NCBI GenBank assembly: GCA_011046145.1 | Contig: DSBA01000073.1 | Coordinates: 1-23,235, forward strand | Length of the DNA: 23,235 nucleotides | Direction of reading: 5' to 3' | Origin: Candidatus Uhrbacteria bacterium | Lineage (GTDB): Bacteria > Patescibacteriota > Patescibacteriia > CAIXNZ01 | The notes under the pieces: generated by a model | What the model was told of the DNA's origin: nothing | Databases searched by the model: none | The model's input: the letters and a program-made list of their open reading frames with translations, nothing else | Made by a program: the position numbers and the translations under genes | In this document: piece by piece, positions 15,743-23,140 of the stretch | Layout of the letters: each line of letters begins with the position of its first letter | Position numbering within the stretch: position 1 is the stretch's first letter

Positions 15743-17152
15743 TTATTTTGTGGCTATTTGCGTATTGGTTGGTAAGAGTAAATCTAAAGGTTGTCCCAAT
15801 GGATGTAGTTCCGCTACTTTTTCGCTTACCGTTATAATGATAGACCACTTATAGCCTAATTGATTAAAAGTTTGTTCGTTAGCCAGCCACCTTCTTTGGC
15901 CATTGGAAATAACATAAACTTTTGGATCATTGGCAGTTTTAATTAAAGTGCCGTCAAAAAATTTAATACCGGTTGCGGCGGTCACATATTTATTCAGTTC
16001 TTCCGTGCTAACTTGGATTAATTTGTGATTTTTGTAATTAGCCAGCATGATTTCTTTGGCCAGAATCGGATATTTTATGCCGTCTTCAACATAATAAACT
16101 CCGCCGCTTTTATTATCCTGCAATAGGGCTCCTTGCGGATAAAGGCTGTTTAGCGTAATCATCCGACCTTCTTTGTAATGGCTCAATTCTTCGGCGCTGA
16201 CAGCAATAACCTCGTCCGGATTATAACCGATAGAGCGGAAAACTTCATCGGACTCTATTTGTTTTTTCTCTTGATTGACAATTAAATAAATTTTATTTTC
16301 AGGCGATTTTAAGAGAGAGTAATTGGGATATTTAATTGGATAGCCAACTGGGTATCTTTGCAGGTCATTATACGCAACTTTAATTATATTTGAAGCATCA
16401 TAACGGCTGGTCAGGGCGGTTTTGGACCAAAATGGTCGTCTCTGGCCATTTTCAATCAGCCAAACACCTGGTTGGCCTTCTTGCTGCAACAAAGAGCCAT
16501 CAGGATATGTTTTAGCAAACCAGCGGTTCCAAATCAGCCAAAAATTATAATTCCCATGTATGTGCGGCGTATAAATATATAGATTGGCAGTAGCTTGATT
16601 GTAGATTAAAACATCCCTGCCGCTGATATTATACATTTTGCCGACCTGAAAGTTGAATTTTTCCGGATTTTCATAGTAATACCTGACGCGCCAAGTGGCT
16701 CTGTCAACTTGGATTCCAAATCCTCTATATATAGCGACTTGGGGGTCAGTCACTTGGCAGCCGTCGCAGACTGCATAGCCCATGGCCCAGTCCAGATTGT
16801 ATTGGGAAGGACTTGGATTTGTAATCAGGCTTTGTTCTTTTTGTAAAGTAGTTAAAATCCATTTTGGCGAAATTTTATAAGTTTGAGCCGCATTATAAAT
16901 AATTTCAGCTGCTAAACGTTCAATTCCATAAACATCAAGCGTCCTGTAATTTTTAAGAACGCCTGATTGGCTGTTTAGAAATTCAGAAATCGCGACTAAA
17001 TCCATGGAATTGTAATCAAGCAGGTCAGTATTGCTGATAATTTCATTGGGATAAAATTCTAAAGCCAGCGCTGTTCTATTTTTTAAGAAAGTAAAAGGCG
17101 TTAGTGCCAAGTTTAAAATTGCTAAAATTGTGATAATTTTGAATATTTTCAT
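15743..17152 (-). CDS. Secreted muramidase-like protein with four C-terminal repeats
   Basis: A 469-residue exported protein. The signal peptide is about residues 1-30, ending ALA before LEFYP. Residues about 45-215 resemble a lysozyme/transglycosylase-like helical domain: WILTTLQKEQSLIT places E106 where the catalytic glutamate of such enzymes lies, and the domain ends in GNYNFWLIWNRWF. I recall this domain, with the same LQKEQ and GNYNFW..FNRWF signatures, from uncharacterised secreted actinobacterial proteins. A CDGC pair (129-132) could form a disulphide. Then come four repeats of about 60 aa (about 218-275, 278-336, 338-398, 400-458), each with a G-x-L-L/I start, a V/I-Y/W-x-I/V-x-x-G-x-R/K core and an I-x-V-S-x-x-E-L end, suggesting a beta-rich wall-binding array. 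Function as a peptidoglycan hydrolase or wall binder is inferred. The start appears leaderless. Confidence 0.75.
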   Translation of the reverse strand: MKIFKIITILAILNLALTPFTFLKNRTALALEFYPNEIISNTDLLDYNSMDLVAISEFLNSQSGVLKNYRTLDVYGIERLAAEIIYNAAQTYKISPKWILTTLQKEQSLITNPSPSQYNLDWAMGYAVCDGCQVTDPQVAIYRGFGIQVDRATWRVRYYYENPEKFNFQVGKMYNISGRDVLIYNQATANLYIYTPHIHGNYNFWLIWNRWFAKTYPDGSLLQQEGQPGVWLIENGQRRPFWSKTALTSRYDASNIIKVAYNDLQRYPVGYPIKYPNYSLLKSPENKIYLIVNQEKKQIESDEVFRSIGYNPDEVIAVSAEELSHYKEGRMITLNSLYPQGALLQDNKSGGVYYVEDGIKYPILAKEIMLANYKNHKLIQVSTEELNKYVTAATGIKFFDGTLIKTANDPKVYVISNGQRRWLANEQTFNQLGYKWSIIITVSEKVAELHPLGQPLDLLLPTNTQIATK

Positions 17153-17158
17153 ATTTCA

Positions 17159-17187
17159 ATTTTAGCATAAGCAGAATTAATTTTCAA
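17159..17187 (-). promoter_or_regulatory. Promoter of the muramidase-like gene, leaderless arrangement
   Basis: On the minus strand, TTGAAA (17187-17182), a 17-nt spacer ending in TGC, and TAAAAT (17164-17159) give a -35 plus extended -10. Only 6 nt separate the -10 from the ATG at 17152, so the normal start point coincides with the A of the start codon. No SD exists. Confidence 0.65.
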
Positions 17188-17204
17188 ATAAAAACCAATT
17201 AATA

Positions 17205-19829
17205 TTAAGTTTTAAATGTTATTTTGTTTTGTTGGACATCAATTTTAACCTTTTGGTTTTCTTTAATTTTCCCTTCAATTATTTGCAGGGCCAAATCATC
17301 AAGAATTTGGCTTTGAATAACGCGTTTAAGCGGCCGAGCGCCAAATTGGGGATCAAAGCCTTTTTCTGACAAAAACTCCTCTAATTTTTTAGTAAATTCC
17401 AATTTTATTTTTTTATCCAAAAGGCGTTTTTTGACAATTTCCAACTGTAATTCAATAATTTTTTCAATCTCCTTTTTGCTTAAGGGATGGAAAATAATAA
17501 TTTCGTCCAGGCGGTTTAAAAATTCCGGCTTGAAATGATTTTTTAAAGCTTCGTAAACATTTTCCTTTATTTTTTCTTCGTCTATTTTTTCTTGGCTTTT
17601 AGCAGTTTTATCTTCAAAGCCCAAAGCAGCTTCTTTTAGCAATTGATTGCCTAGATTAGAAGTCATAATAATAATAGTGTTTTTAAAATTAATAACCCTT
17701 CCCTTCGCGTCTGTTAATCGGCCATCGTCCAAAAGCTGCAATAAGACATTAAAAACTTGCGGATGGGCTTTTTCAATTTCATCAAATAAAACCACAGAGT
17801 ATGGCCGGCGCCTGACTTGTTCGGTCAATTGCCCGCCCTCTTCATAGCCGACATAGCCAGGAGGCGAACCAATAAATTTGGAAATAGAATGCTTCTCCAT
17901 ATATTCTGACATATCAACCCTGATAATTGAATTTTCGTCATTAAACATAAATTCAGCCAAAGCCTTGGCCAATTCTGTTTTTCCTACGCCGGTTGGCCCT
18001 AGAAAAATAAAAGAGCCGATGGGCCTGTTTGTTTCAGCAATGCCGGCCCGGGATCTTCTTAAAGCATTAGCAATAGCTTTTATGGCTTCATTTTGACCAA
18101 CCACCCTTTTACTTAATTCTTCTTCGGCTTTAACTAATTTTTCTGATTCGGTTTCCAGCATTTTAGATACAGGGATGCCTGTCCAGCGGGAAACTACAGC
18201 GGCGATATCTTCATCTGTCACTTCTTCTTTTAGAATTTTATGGTCTTTTTGGATATTGGCTAATTTTTTTTCTAAATTCTTAATTTTCTTTTCCAGCTCT
18301 GGGACTTGGCCATAGCGGATTTCCGCGACTTTTTGCAGTTCTGATTTACGTTCTAAAATATCAGCTTCTTGTTTTAAAGAATCAATTTCTTTTCTTGCTT
18401 CTCTGATTTGGGTAATAATTTCTTTTTCATTTTTCCAGTGAAGTTCTAATTGCTTTGATTTCTCTTTAAGGTCATTTAATTCTTTTTCCAGGTTTTTAAG
18501 ATTTTTTTTAGAATCATCGTCTTTTTCTTTTTTTAAAGCGGCTTTTTCAATTTCCAATTGTTTTATTTTGCGTTTAATCTTGTCTAATTCTTCTGGCATT
18601 GAATCAATTTCCATGCGCAAAGCAGAAGTCGCTTCATCAATCAAATCCACGGCTTTATCTGGCAAAAAGCGGTCAGTAATATAGCGTTGAGAAAGTTCAG
18701 CTGCGGCTAAAATCGCTGAATCAGTAATTCTGACGCCATGATGGACCTCGTATTTTTCCTTAATGCCGCGCAAAATAGCGATCGTGTCTTCAAGGCTTGG
18801 TTCCAGAACCATAACTGGTTGGAAACGGCGTTCTAGGGCTGGATCTTTTTCAATATATTTTTGATATTCTTTTAGTGTGGTCGCGCCTATCGCATGCAGT
18901 TTGCCTCGGGCTAAAGCAGGCTTAAGCATATTAGAAGCATCCATTGAGCCTTCAATTGCTCCGGCGCCGACAACAGTATGCAGCTCGTCAATGAATAAGA
19001 TAATTTGTCCGTTGGAATTTTCAACTTCTTTTAAAACAGCTTTAAGCCTGTCTTCAAATTCCCCCCGGAATTTAGTGCCGGCAATCAAAGAGCCTAAATC
19101 CAGGCCGATTAATTCTTTGTTTTTTAAAGTTTCAGGCACGTCCCCGGAAACAATACGTTGAGCCAGCCCTTCTGCAATAGCTGTCTTACCCACGCCTGCT
19201 TCGCCGATCAAAACCGGATTATTTTTTGTCCGGCGGGATATGACTTGCATAACCCGTCTTATTTCGCTGTCGCGACCGATAACCGGATCTAATTTTTCCT
19301 GGCGGGCTAGTTCAGTGAAGTTTTGGGCATATTTTTCTAAGACTTGAAATTTTGATTCTGGTTCAGGATCAGTTACTCTGGTCGAGCCGCGCAAGCCGGC
19401 CAATATTTTTAAAACATCTTCATGAATGATGTTTAAAGTAGCTAAAAGATTTTTAGCTTTACTTTTAGTGTTAAGCATTGATAAAAAAATGTGTTCAGTA
19501 GAAATATATTCATCTTTTAAGTCTTTAGCTTCCTTTTCCGAGCCGGCCAAAACGCGCGCCAAGTCCTCGGTTAAAAACATTTGCGTCAATCCGATTTCGC
19601 CGCGAGTTTTAGGAAATGATTCAATGGCGGTAAAAATTTGGTTTTTTAACTGCGGGACATCAATTTCCAGCTTTTTTAAAATAGCAACAACCAAACTATC
19701 TTCTTGAGTAAGCAGGGAAGCAAGCAAATGCAAAGCATCAACCTGTTGATTTTGGTGGTCAACGGCGATTTCTTGAGCATGGCGCAGGGCTTCTTGGGAT
19801 TTGGTAGTAAATTTATTGATATTAAACAT
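17205..19829 (-). CDS. clpB: Disaggregase ClpB
   Basis: Hexameric AAA+ chaperone that pulls proteins out of aggregates, normally with DnaK/DnaJ. Domains in order are the Clp N-domain (about 1-145), NBD1 with Walker A GEAGVGKT (209-216) and Walker B LFIDELHT, the coiled-coil M-domain (about 405-530, rich in K/E) that distinguishes ClpB from ClpA/ClpC, NBD2 with Walker A GPTGVGKT (611-618) and Walker B VVLFDEIEKAH, and a D2-small domain (GFDPQFGARPLKRVIQ). The length of 874 aa is slightly above the usual 857. There is no adaptor or protease-binding loop. Expression is controlled by a consensus promoter with a CIRCE operator upstream, so it should be repressed by HrcA and induced by heat. The roughly 56-nt leader has no SD. 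dnaK, dnaJ, grpE and hrcA are not in the window. Confidence 0.97.
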   Translation of the reverse strand: MFNINKFTTKSQEALRHAQEIAVDHQNQQVDALHLLASLLTQEDSLVVAILKKLEIDVPQLKNQIFTAIESFPKTRGEIGLTQMFLTEDLARVLAGSEKEAKDLKDEYISTEHIFLSMLNTKSKAKNLLATLNIIHEDVLKILAGLRGSTRVTDPEPESKFQVLEKYAQNFTELARQEKLDPVIGRDSEIRRVMQVISRRTKNNPVLIGEAGVGKTAIAEGLAQRIVSGDVPETLKNKELIGLDLGSLIAGTKFRGEFEDRLKAVLKEVENSNGQIILFIDELHTVVGAGAIEGSMDASNMLKPALARGKLHAIGATTLKEYQKYIEKDPALERRFQPVMVLEPSLEDTIAILRGIKEKYEVHHGVRITDSAILAAAELSQRYITDRFLPDKAVDLIDEATSALRMEIDSMPEELDKIKRKIKQLEIEKAALKKEKDDDSKKNLKNLEKELNDLKEKSKQLELHWKNEKEIITQIREARKEIDSLKQEADILERKSELQKVAEIRYGQVPELEKKIKNLEKKLANIQKDHKILKEEVTDEDIAAVVSRWTGIPVSKMLETESEKLVKAEEELSKRVVGQNEAIKAIANALRRSRAGIAETNRPIGSFIFLGPTGVGKTELAKALAEFMFNDENSIIRVDMSEYMEKHSISKFIGSPPGYVGYEEGGQLTEQVRRRPYSVVLFDEIEKAHPQVFNVLLQLLDDGRLTDAKGRVINFKNTIIIMTSNLGNQLLKEAALGFEDKTAKSQEKIDEEKIKENVYEALKNHFKPEFLNRLDEIIIFHPLSKKEIEKIIELQLEIVKKRLLDKKIKLEFTKKLEEFLSEKGFDPQFGARPLKRVIQSQILDDLALQIIEGKIKENQKVKIDVQQNKITFKT

Positions 19830-19860
19830 GTTTTATTTTGTTATTTTTTTTGCGGTAATT

Positions 19861-19887
19861 TTAGCACTCTCGTGATGCGAGTGCTAA
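19861..19887 (-). promoter_or_regulatory. CIRCE operator (HrcA binding site)
   Basis: A perfect inverted repeat TTAGCACTC-N9-GAGTGCTAA, identical to the classical CIRCE consensus arms. It starts 4 bp downstream of the clpB -10 box, covering the predicted start point, which fits repression by HrcA and release on heat shock. As part of the leader it could also form a hairpin in the mRNA. Confidence 0.95.
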
Positions 19888-19891
19888 ATTA

Positions 19892-19920
19892 ATTATATTA
19901 AACAATAATTCAAATGTCAA
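19892..19920 (-). promoter_or_regulatory. Consensus sigma-70-type promoter of clpB
   Basis: On the minus strand a perfect TTGACA (19920-19915), exactly 17 nt of spacer and a perfect TATAAT (19897-19892). It is the only full-consensus promoter in the window and sits directly against the CIRCE element, the expected design for a strong, repressor-controlled heat-shock gene. Confidence 0.9.
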
Positions 19921-19974
19921 GCATTTTAAATGCCGAAAATAAACCGCGAAAAAACATCCCATGATTTTTAAAAA

Positions 19975-20003
19975 TTGACAAATATTGAAATATTAAGTAA
20001 ATT
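19975..20003 (+). promoter_or_regulatory. Candidate promoter of the adenylate cyclase gene
   Basis: TTGACA (19975-19980), a 17-nt spacer and TAAATT (19998-20003). The spacer begins with AATATT-GA-AATATT (19981-19994), a symmetric element that could be an operator. The leader would be about 43 nt, ending in a strong SD. The -10 is only a 4/6 match. Confidence 0.55.
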
Positions 20004-20052
20004 TTAATAATGATAAAAAAATAGCACTTTTAAAAAACAAGGAGGTCTAGTA

Positions 20053-21894
20053 ATGAAAAAAGGCAAAAAGAGTTATTCTTTCCGCGGACAATTGATGTTA
20101 TTGTGTTTTTTGCTGGTAATAATGATGGCCGTGCCAGTTATGGTTTTTGAAATACAAAGGCCTTGGCAGGCGCTAAACCAATTGATTACCCAGTCTAAAA
20201 TGGTTGTTTCTAATTTGCAAGAGAAATTTGATCCTGAAGAATTGGCTAAAATTAACAATTTTGCCGCAAAAATTACTGATTATCCGAATCAAAATGAGCC
20301 TCAATATCTAACATGGGCATTTGGTCTTCTCCTAGAAGATGACATGCTGCCTTCTGAAGAAAACATTCGGCAAATATTAGCTGAAAATGAAATTGACATT
20401 AATGATTTTGATTATGATCAACTCAAGAAAGCTTTTAGATTCTGGCAAAAACAATTTTTTAACGAGCCAGGCCTGATTTTTATATTTCGCAAATATAAAA
20501 AAGAAATTTCCGGTCTGGTAGAATCAGTTAATGCCACAGGATTTTCTATTGATGATACTTATGTTATGGCTGATAATGGACAAGATTTATATTTTATCTT
20601 GGATGGTTCAGCCTGGCATGATAGCACTTATCCTGGCCAAAAATATGATGTTATTGCCAATGATTGCCCTTATTTTCGCGCATATTTACAAAAAGGACCT
20701 GGCTTTGACCATGATCCGACTCATCATATCTGGGGAATTTTGCCAAAATTTAATACTGACCAGTGGGGCACATGGTTTTCTGTCTGGCTGGCGCAAAAAA
20801 ATCATGATAATTATAATGTTTTTGCCCTTGATCTTGATGCCCAATCTGTTAAAGATATGATGCTGATAATTAGCGGATCAATCATGATTATTGCCATAAT
20901 AATTATTTTGGCAGTGATTATAGCAAGCGTAAAATTAAGCAATTATTTTGCTAAGCCAATTCAGGATCTGGTTAGCGGCACTGAGGCTGTTTCACAAGGC
21001 GACTTTAATTTCCGAGTGCCAATTTCTGGCAATATGGAATTTACCAAACTGATTAATTTTTTTAACCAAATGGTAGTCAGCCTTAAAGAGCGCTTGAATA
21101 TGAAACAGACCTTAGAAAAATTGCTTTCCGAAGAATTAGCCGAACAAGTTGCTAAGCATGGCTTGGTCCTGGGCGGGCAAAAAGCTGAAGTTACGATTCT
21201 TTTTACTGATTTTGCCGGTTTTACTCCCAATACAAGAAATATGCCGCCTGAGGAAGTGGTAAAATTGCTTAATGAATATTTTTCCGAACTAATCCCCATA
21301 ATTAAAAAATGGGGCGGTTTGCCTGATAAATATATTGGAGATTCTATTATTGCCATTTTTGGAGCGCCTGTTCGTTTGGAAAACCATGCTGAAAACGCTG
21401 TCTGCGCTGCTATTGAAATGCAGTTAAAAATCCGGCAAATAAATGACTGGCGTAAAAAAAATAACCAGCAAATCCTGGAAATGAGAGTGGGGTTGAATTC
21501 CGGGCAAGTAATCGCCGGCGCTATTGGCAGTGATTTAAAGCTTGAATATACTGCTATTGGCGAAACAACAAATTTGGCTAACCGTATGGAATCAATGGCA
21601 GCCATTGGTCATATATTAATAGCGGAAAACACATATCAGCTTATCAAGCGCATTTTTTTTGAAGGCATAAGCATAGATTTTGCCAAAGGATTAAAATTTA
21701 AAGGTTATGACATGCCAGTAGCCGCTTATAACCTTTATATCCACAATACGGATATTTCAAAAAAAGAAGAATTTGCCGGCACAAATGATTATTACCATTA
21801 TTCAGAGGCGGACCACGGGTTAAAAACCAAAGAAGACTTAGCAGAAACTGAAAGATCTCTATACGCAAAATTTGTCAAAATCCAAATTGACTGA
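20053..21894 (+). CDS. Membrane-bound class III adenylate cyclase with HAMP and sensor domain
   Basis: A predicted receptor-type nucleotide cyclase making cAMP from ATP. Membrane helix 1 (about 14-32) and helix 2 (about 268-294) flank an extracytoplasmic region of roughly 235 residues, which I could not assign firmly; it may be Cache-like (contains DLYFILDGSAWHD and HHIWGILPKF). A HAMP linker (about 295-348) leads to the catalytic domain (about 377-560). Catalytic residues are present: metal-binding D386 (FTDFAGFT) and D430 (YIGDSIIAIFGAP), adenine-contacting K426, T500 at the second purine-selecting position (EYTAIG), and transition-state N507 and R511 (NLANR). The K/T pair favours ATP. GE replaces the common GD in AIGETTN. 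AAGGAGGT precedes the ATG with good spacing. It stands alone between promoter and terminator; no cAMP receptor gene is nearby. Confidence 0.9.
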   Translation: MKKGKKSYSFRGQLMLLCFLLVIMMAVPVMVFEIQRPWQALNQLITQSKMVVSNLQEKFDPEELAKINNFAAKITDYPNQNEPQYLTWAFGLLLEDDMLPSEENIRQILAENEIDINDFDYDQLKKAFRFWQKQFFNEPGLIFIFRKYKKEISGLVESVNATGFSIDDTYVMADNGQDLYFILDGSAWHDSTYPGQKYDVIANDCPYFRAYLQKGPGFDHDPTHHIWGILPKFNTDQWGTWFSVWLAQKNHDNYNVFALDLDAQSVKDMMLIISGSIMIIAIIIILAVIIASVKLSNYFAKPIQDLVSGTEAVSQGDFNFRVPISGNMEFTKLINFFNQMVVSLKERLNMKQTLEKLLSEELAEQVAKHGLVLGGQKAEVTILFTDFAGFTPNTRNMPPEEVVKLLNEYFSELIPIIKKWGGLPDKYIGDSIIAIFGAPVRLENHAENAVCAAIEMQLKIRQINDWRKKNNQQILEMRVGLNSGQVIAGAIGSDLKLEYTAIGETTNLANRMESMAAIGHILIAENTYQLIKRIFFEGISIDFAKGLKFKGYDMPVAAYNLYIHNTDISKKEEFAGTNDYYHYSEADHGLKTKEDLAETERSLYAKFVKIQID

Positions 21895-21905
21895 CAAATA
21901 AATTT

Positions 21906-21934
21906 AAAACGACGAAAATTTTTTCGTCGTTTTT
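21906..21934 (+). terminator. Intrinsic terminator after the cyclase gene
   Basis: AAAACGACGAAAA (21906-21918) and TTTTCGTCGTTTT (21921-21933) form a perfect 13-bp stem, with the inner A-T pairs opening into the loop, followed by TTAATT. The A-run on the left makes it possibly active on both strands. It separates the cyclase unit from prs. Confidence 0.85.
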
Positions 21935-21973
21935 AATTAACAAAAAATACTATTACGAATCAAAACCTATTCA

Positions 21974-22012
21974 AGTTAAATAATTTGACAAAATTTAACT
22001 AAGTGTTAAATT
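21974..22012 (+). promoter_or_regulatory. prs: prs promoter with three GTTAAAT half-sites
   Basis: -35 TTGACA (21985-21990), a 16-nt spacer and an extended -10 TG-T-TAAATT (TAAATT at 22007-22012). Around it lie three copies of GTTAAAT: direct at 21975-21981, inverted at 21993-21999 and direct at 22005-22011. The first two form a perfect 8-bp inverted repeat (AGTTAAAT/ATTTAACT) centred on the -35. This may be an operator, but AT-richness makes chance matches easy. Confidence 0.55.
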
Positions 22013-22048
22013 GAATTCGTACCTTCAAAAAACAAAAAAGGAGGAAAA

Positions 22049-23059
22049 ATGAATAGTTTTAAAGTTTTTTGCGGCAGGTATGGTCAAGAGATTGCCAAAA
22101 GGGTCTGTGCAGATCAAATCTTGAACATGCATTTAGGGAGGTGCAAAACTGACAGATTTTCTGACGGTGAAATCCAAATTGAGTTTGAAGAAGAAGTAAG
22201 GGGCGAGGAAGTCTATGTTATTCAGCCGCTTATTAATTCTGATGCCATCGTAGAGCTTGGAATAATGGTAGATGCAGCTTGCCGTTCTTCTGCTCAAAGC
22301 ATCATCGCGGTATTGCCCTATATGGGCTATGCTCGACAGGAAAGAAAAAGCCGGCCCAGGGTGCCAATCTCTGCAAAATGGTTAGTTGACATGCTGATTA
22401 ATTCTGGCGCTGATCGCATTGTAACCGTTGATTTGCATGCAGCAGCAATTCAAGGATTTGTTAATGCCAGATATGGTTTTGATAACCTTTATGCTGGCAT
22501 GGCAATTTGCAACTTTTTTAAAGATATCTATGAACGCAAAGGCATAAATATCCAAAAAGATGTCTTTAGTGTGGCCCCGGATAATGGCAGCGCTGAACGT
22601 GTACGCGCCTTAAGCGATAGGCTGGGAATTGAAACACGTGTGATTATTGACAAAAGGCGCAGCATGCCAAATGACACCAAACTGATGAATGTCATTGGTA
22701 AATTTGAAAAAGACCAAAGAGCGCTGATTTTGGATGACATGCTGGATACTGCCTCTACTGCTGTTAATGCCGCAATTATGCTGCATTCATTAGGTGCTTC
22801 AGCAGTTGATATTGGCGTAACCCATGGGATAATTTCCGGCAAAGCCAAATCCAGGTTAGAACAATGCGCTGTCATTGAAAACATTGTTATTACTGATACT
22901 TATCCCTTAACCCAGGAAAGAAATTTAGACAAAATTCATGTTATCTCCATTGCGCCTATGCTGGCTCAAGCAATCAAAAACCTAAATCGGCAAATGTCAC
23001 TATCTGTTCTTTTTGACAGGGCTCCGCCATATTTAGTTTTGCAACAGAAAAAAGACTAA
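22049..23059 (+). CDS. prs: Ribose-phosphate pyrophosphokinase (PRPP synthetase)
   Basis: Makes PRPP from ribose-5-phosphate and ATP in the cytosol, feeding nucleotide, NAD, histidine and tryptophan synthesis or salvage. The family markers are FSDGEIQIEF (37-46), the ATP-site segment YMGYARQERKSR (91-102; the usual form has RQDRK), the divalent-metal region TVDLHAAAIQGF (126-137), the ribose-5-phosphate/flexible segment APDNGSAERVRAL (176-188; commonly PDxGG), and the PRPP loop ILDDMLDTASTA (227-238; commonly DDMIDTGGT). The DTASTA and DNGSAE variants show it is a divergent class I-like enzyme, and allosteric regulation may differ. The length of 336 aa is slightly long. The SD AAAAAGGAGG stands 6 nt before the ATG. 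It is monocistronic, with its own promoter and terminator. Confidence 0.93.
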   Translation: MNSFKVFCGRYGQEIAKRVCADQILNMHLGRCKTDRFSDGEIQIEFEEEVRGEEVYVIQPLINSDAIVELGIMVDAACRSSAQSIIAVLPYMGYARQERKSRPRVPISAKWLVDMLINSGADRIVTVDLHAAAIQGFVNARYGFDNLYAGMAICNFFKDIYERKGINIQKDVFSVAPDNGSAERVRALSDRLGIETRVIIDKRRSMPNDTKLMNVIGKFEKDQRALILDDMLDTASTAVNAAIMLHSLGASAVDIGVTHGIISGKAKSRLEQCAVIENIVITDTYPLTQERNLDKIHVISIAPMLAQAIKNLNRQMSLSVLFDRAPPYLVLQQKKD

Positions 23060-23068
23060 CTCAAGCTT

Positions 23069-23097
23069 AAAACGGCTTCCTTACAGAAGCCGTTTTT
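23069..23097 (+). terminator. Intrinsic terminator after prs
   Basis: AAAACGGCTTC (23069-23079) pairs perfectly with GAAGCCGTTTT (23086-23096) around a 6-nt loop, and the T-run extends to 23097. It lies 10 bp after the prs stop. Confidence 0.9.
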
Positions 23098-23115
23098 ATA
23101 TAATTAAATTTATTT

Positions 23116-23138
23116 GGGTAAAGTCCGATTTTCGGACC
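23116..23138. repeat. Small hairpin, possible terminal repeat of an insertion sequence
   Basis: GTCCGA (23123-23128) and TCGGAC (23132-23137) form a 6-bp stem with a 3-nt loop, preceded by GGGTAAA. It lies just beyond the stop of the partial transposase-like frame, where the outer inverted repeat of an IS would be. The other end is outside the window, so this is a suggestion only. Confidence 0.35.
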
Positions 23139-23140
23139 AA

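Noticed and set aside
20961..21605. A 214-codon open frame on the minus strand opposite the cyclase domain
   Set aside because: It lies wholly antisense to a gene with a complete set of cyclase motifs, has no SD or promoter, and its product shows no recognisable domain.
22528..22884. A 118-codon minus-strand frame inside prs
   Set aside because: Opposite a well-conserved enzyme region (PRPP loop); composition explains it.
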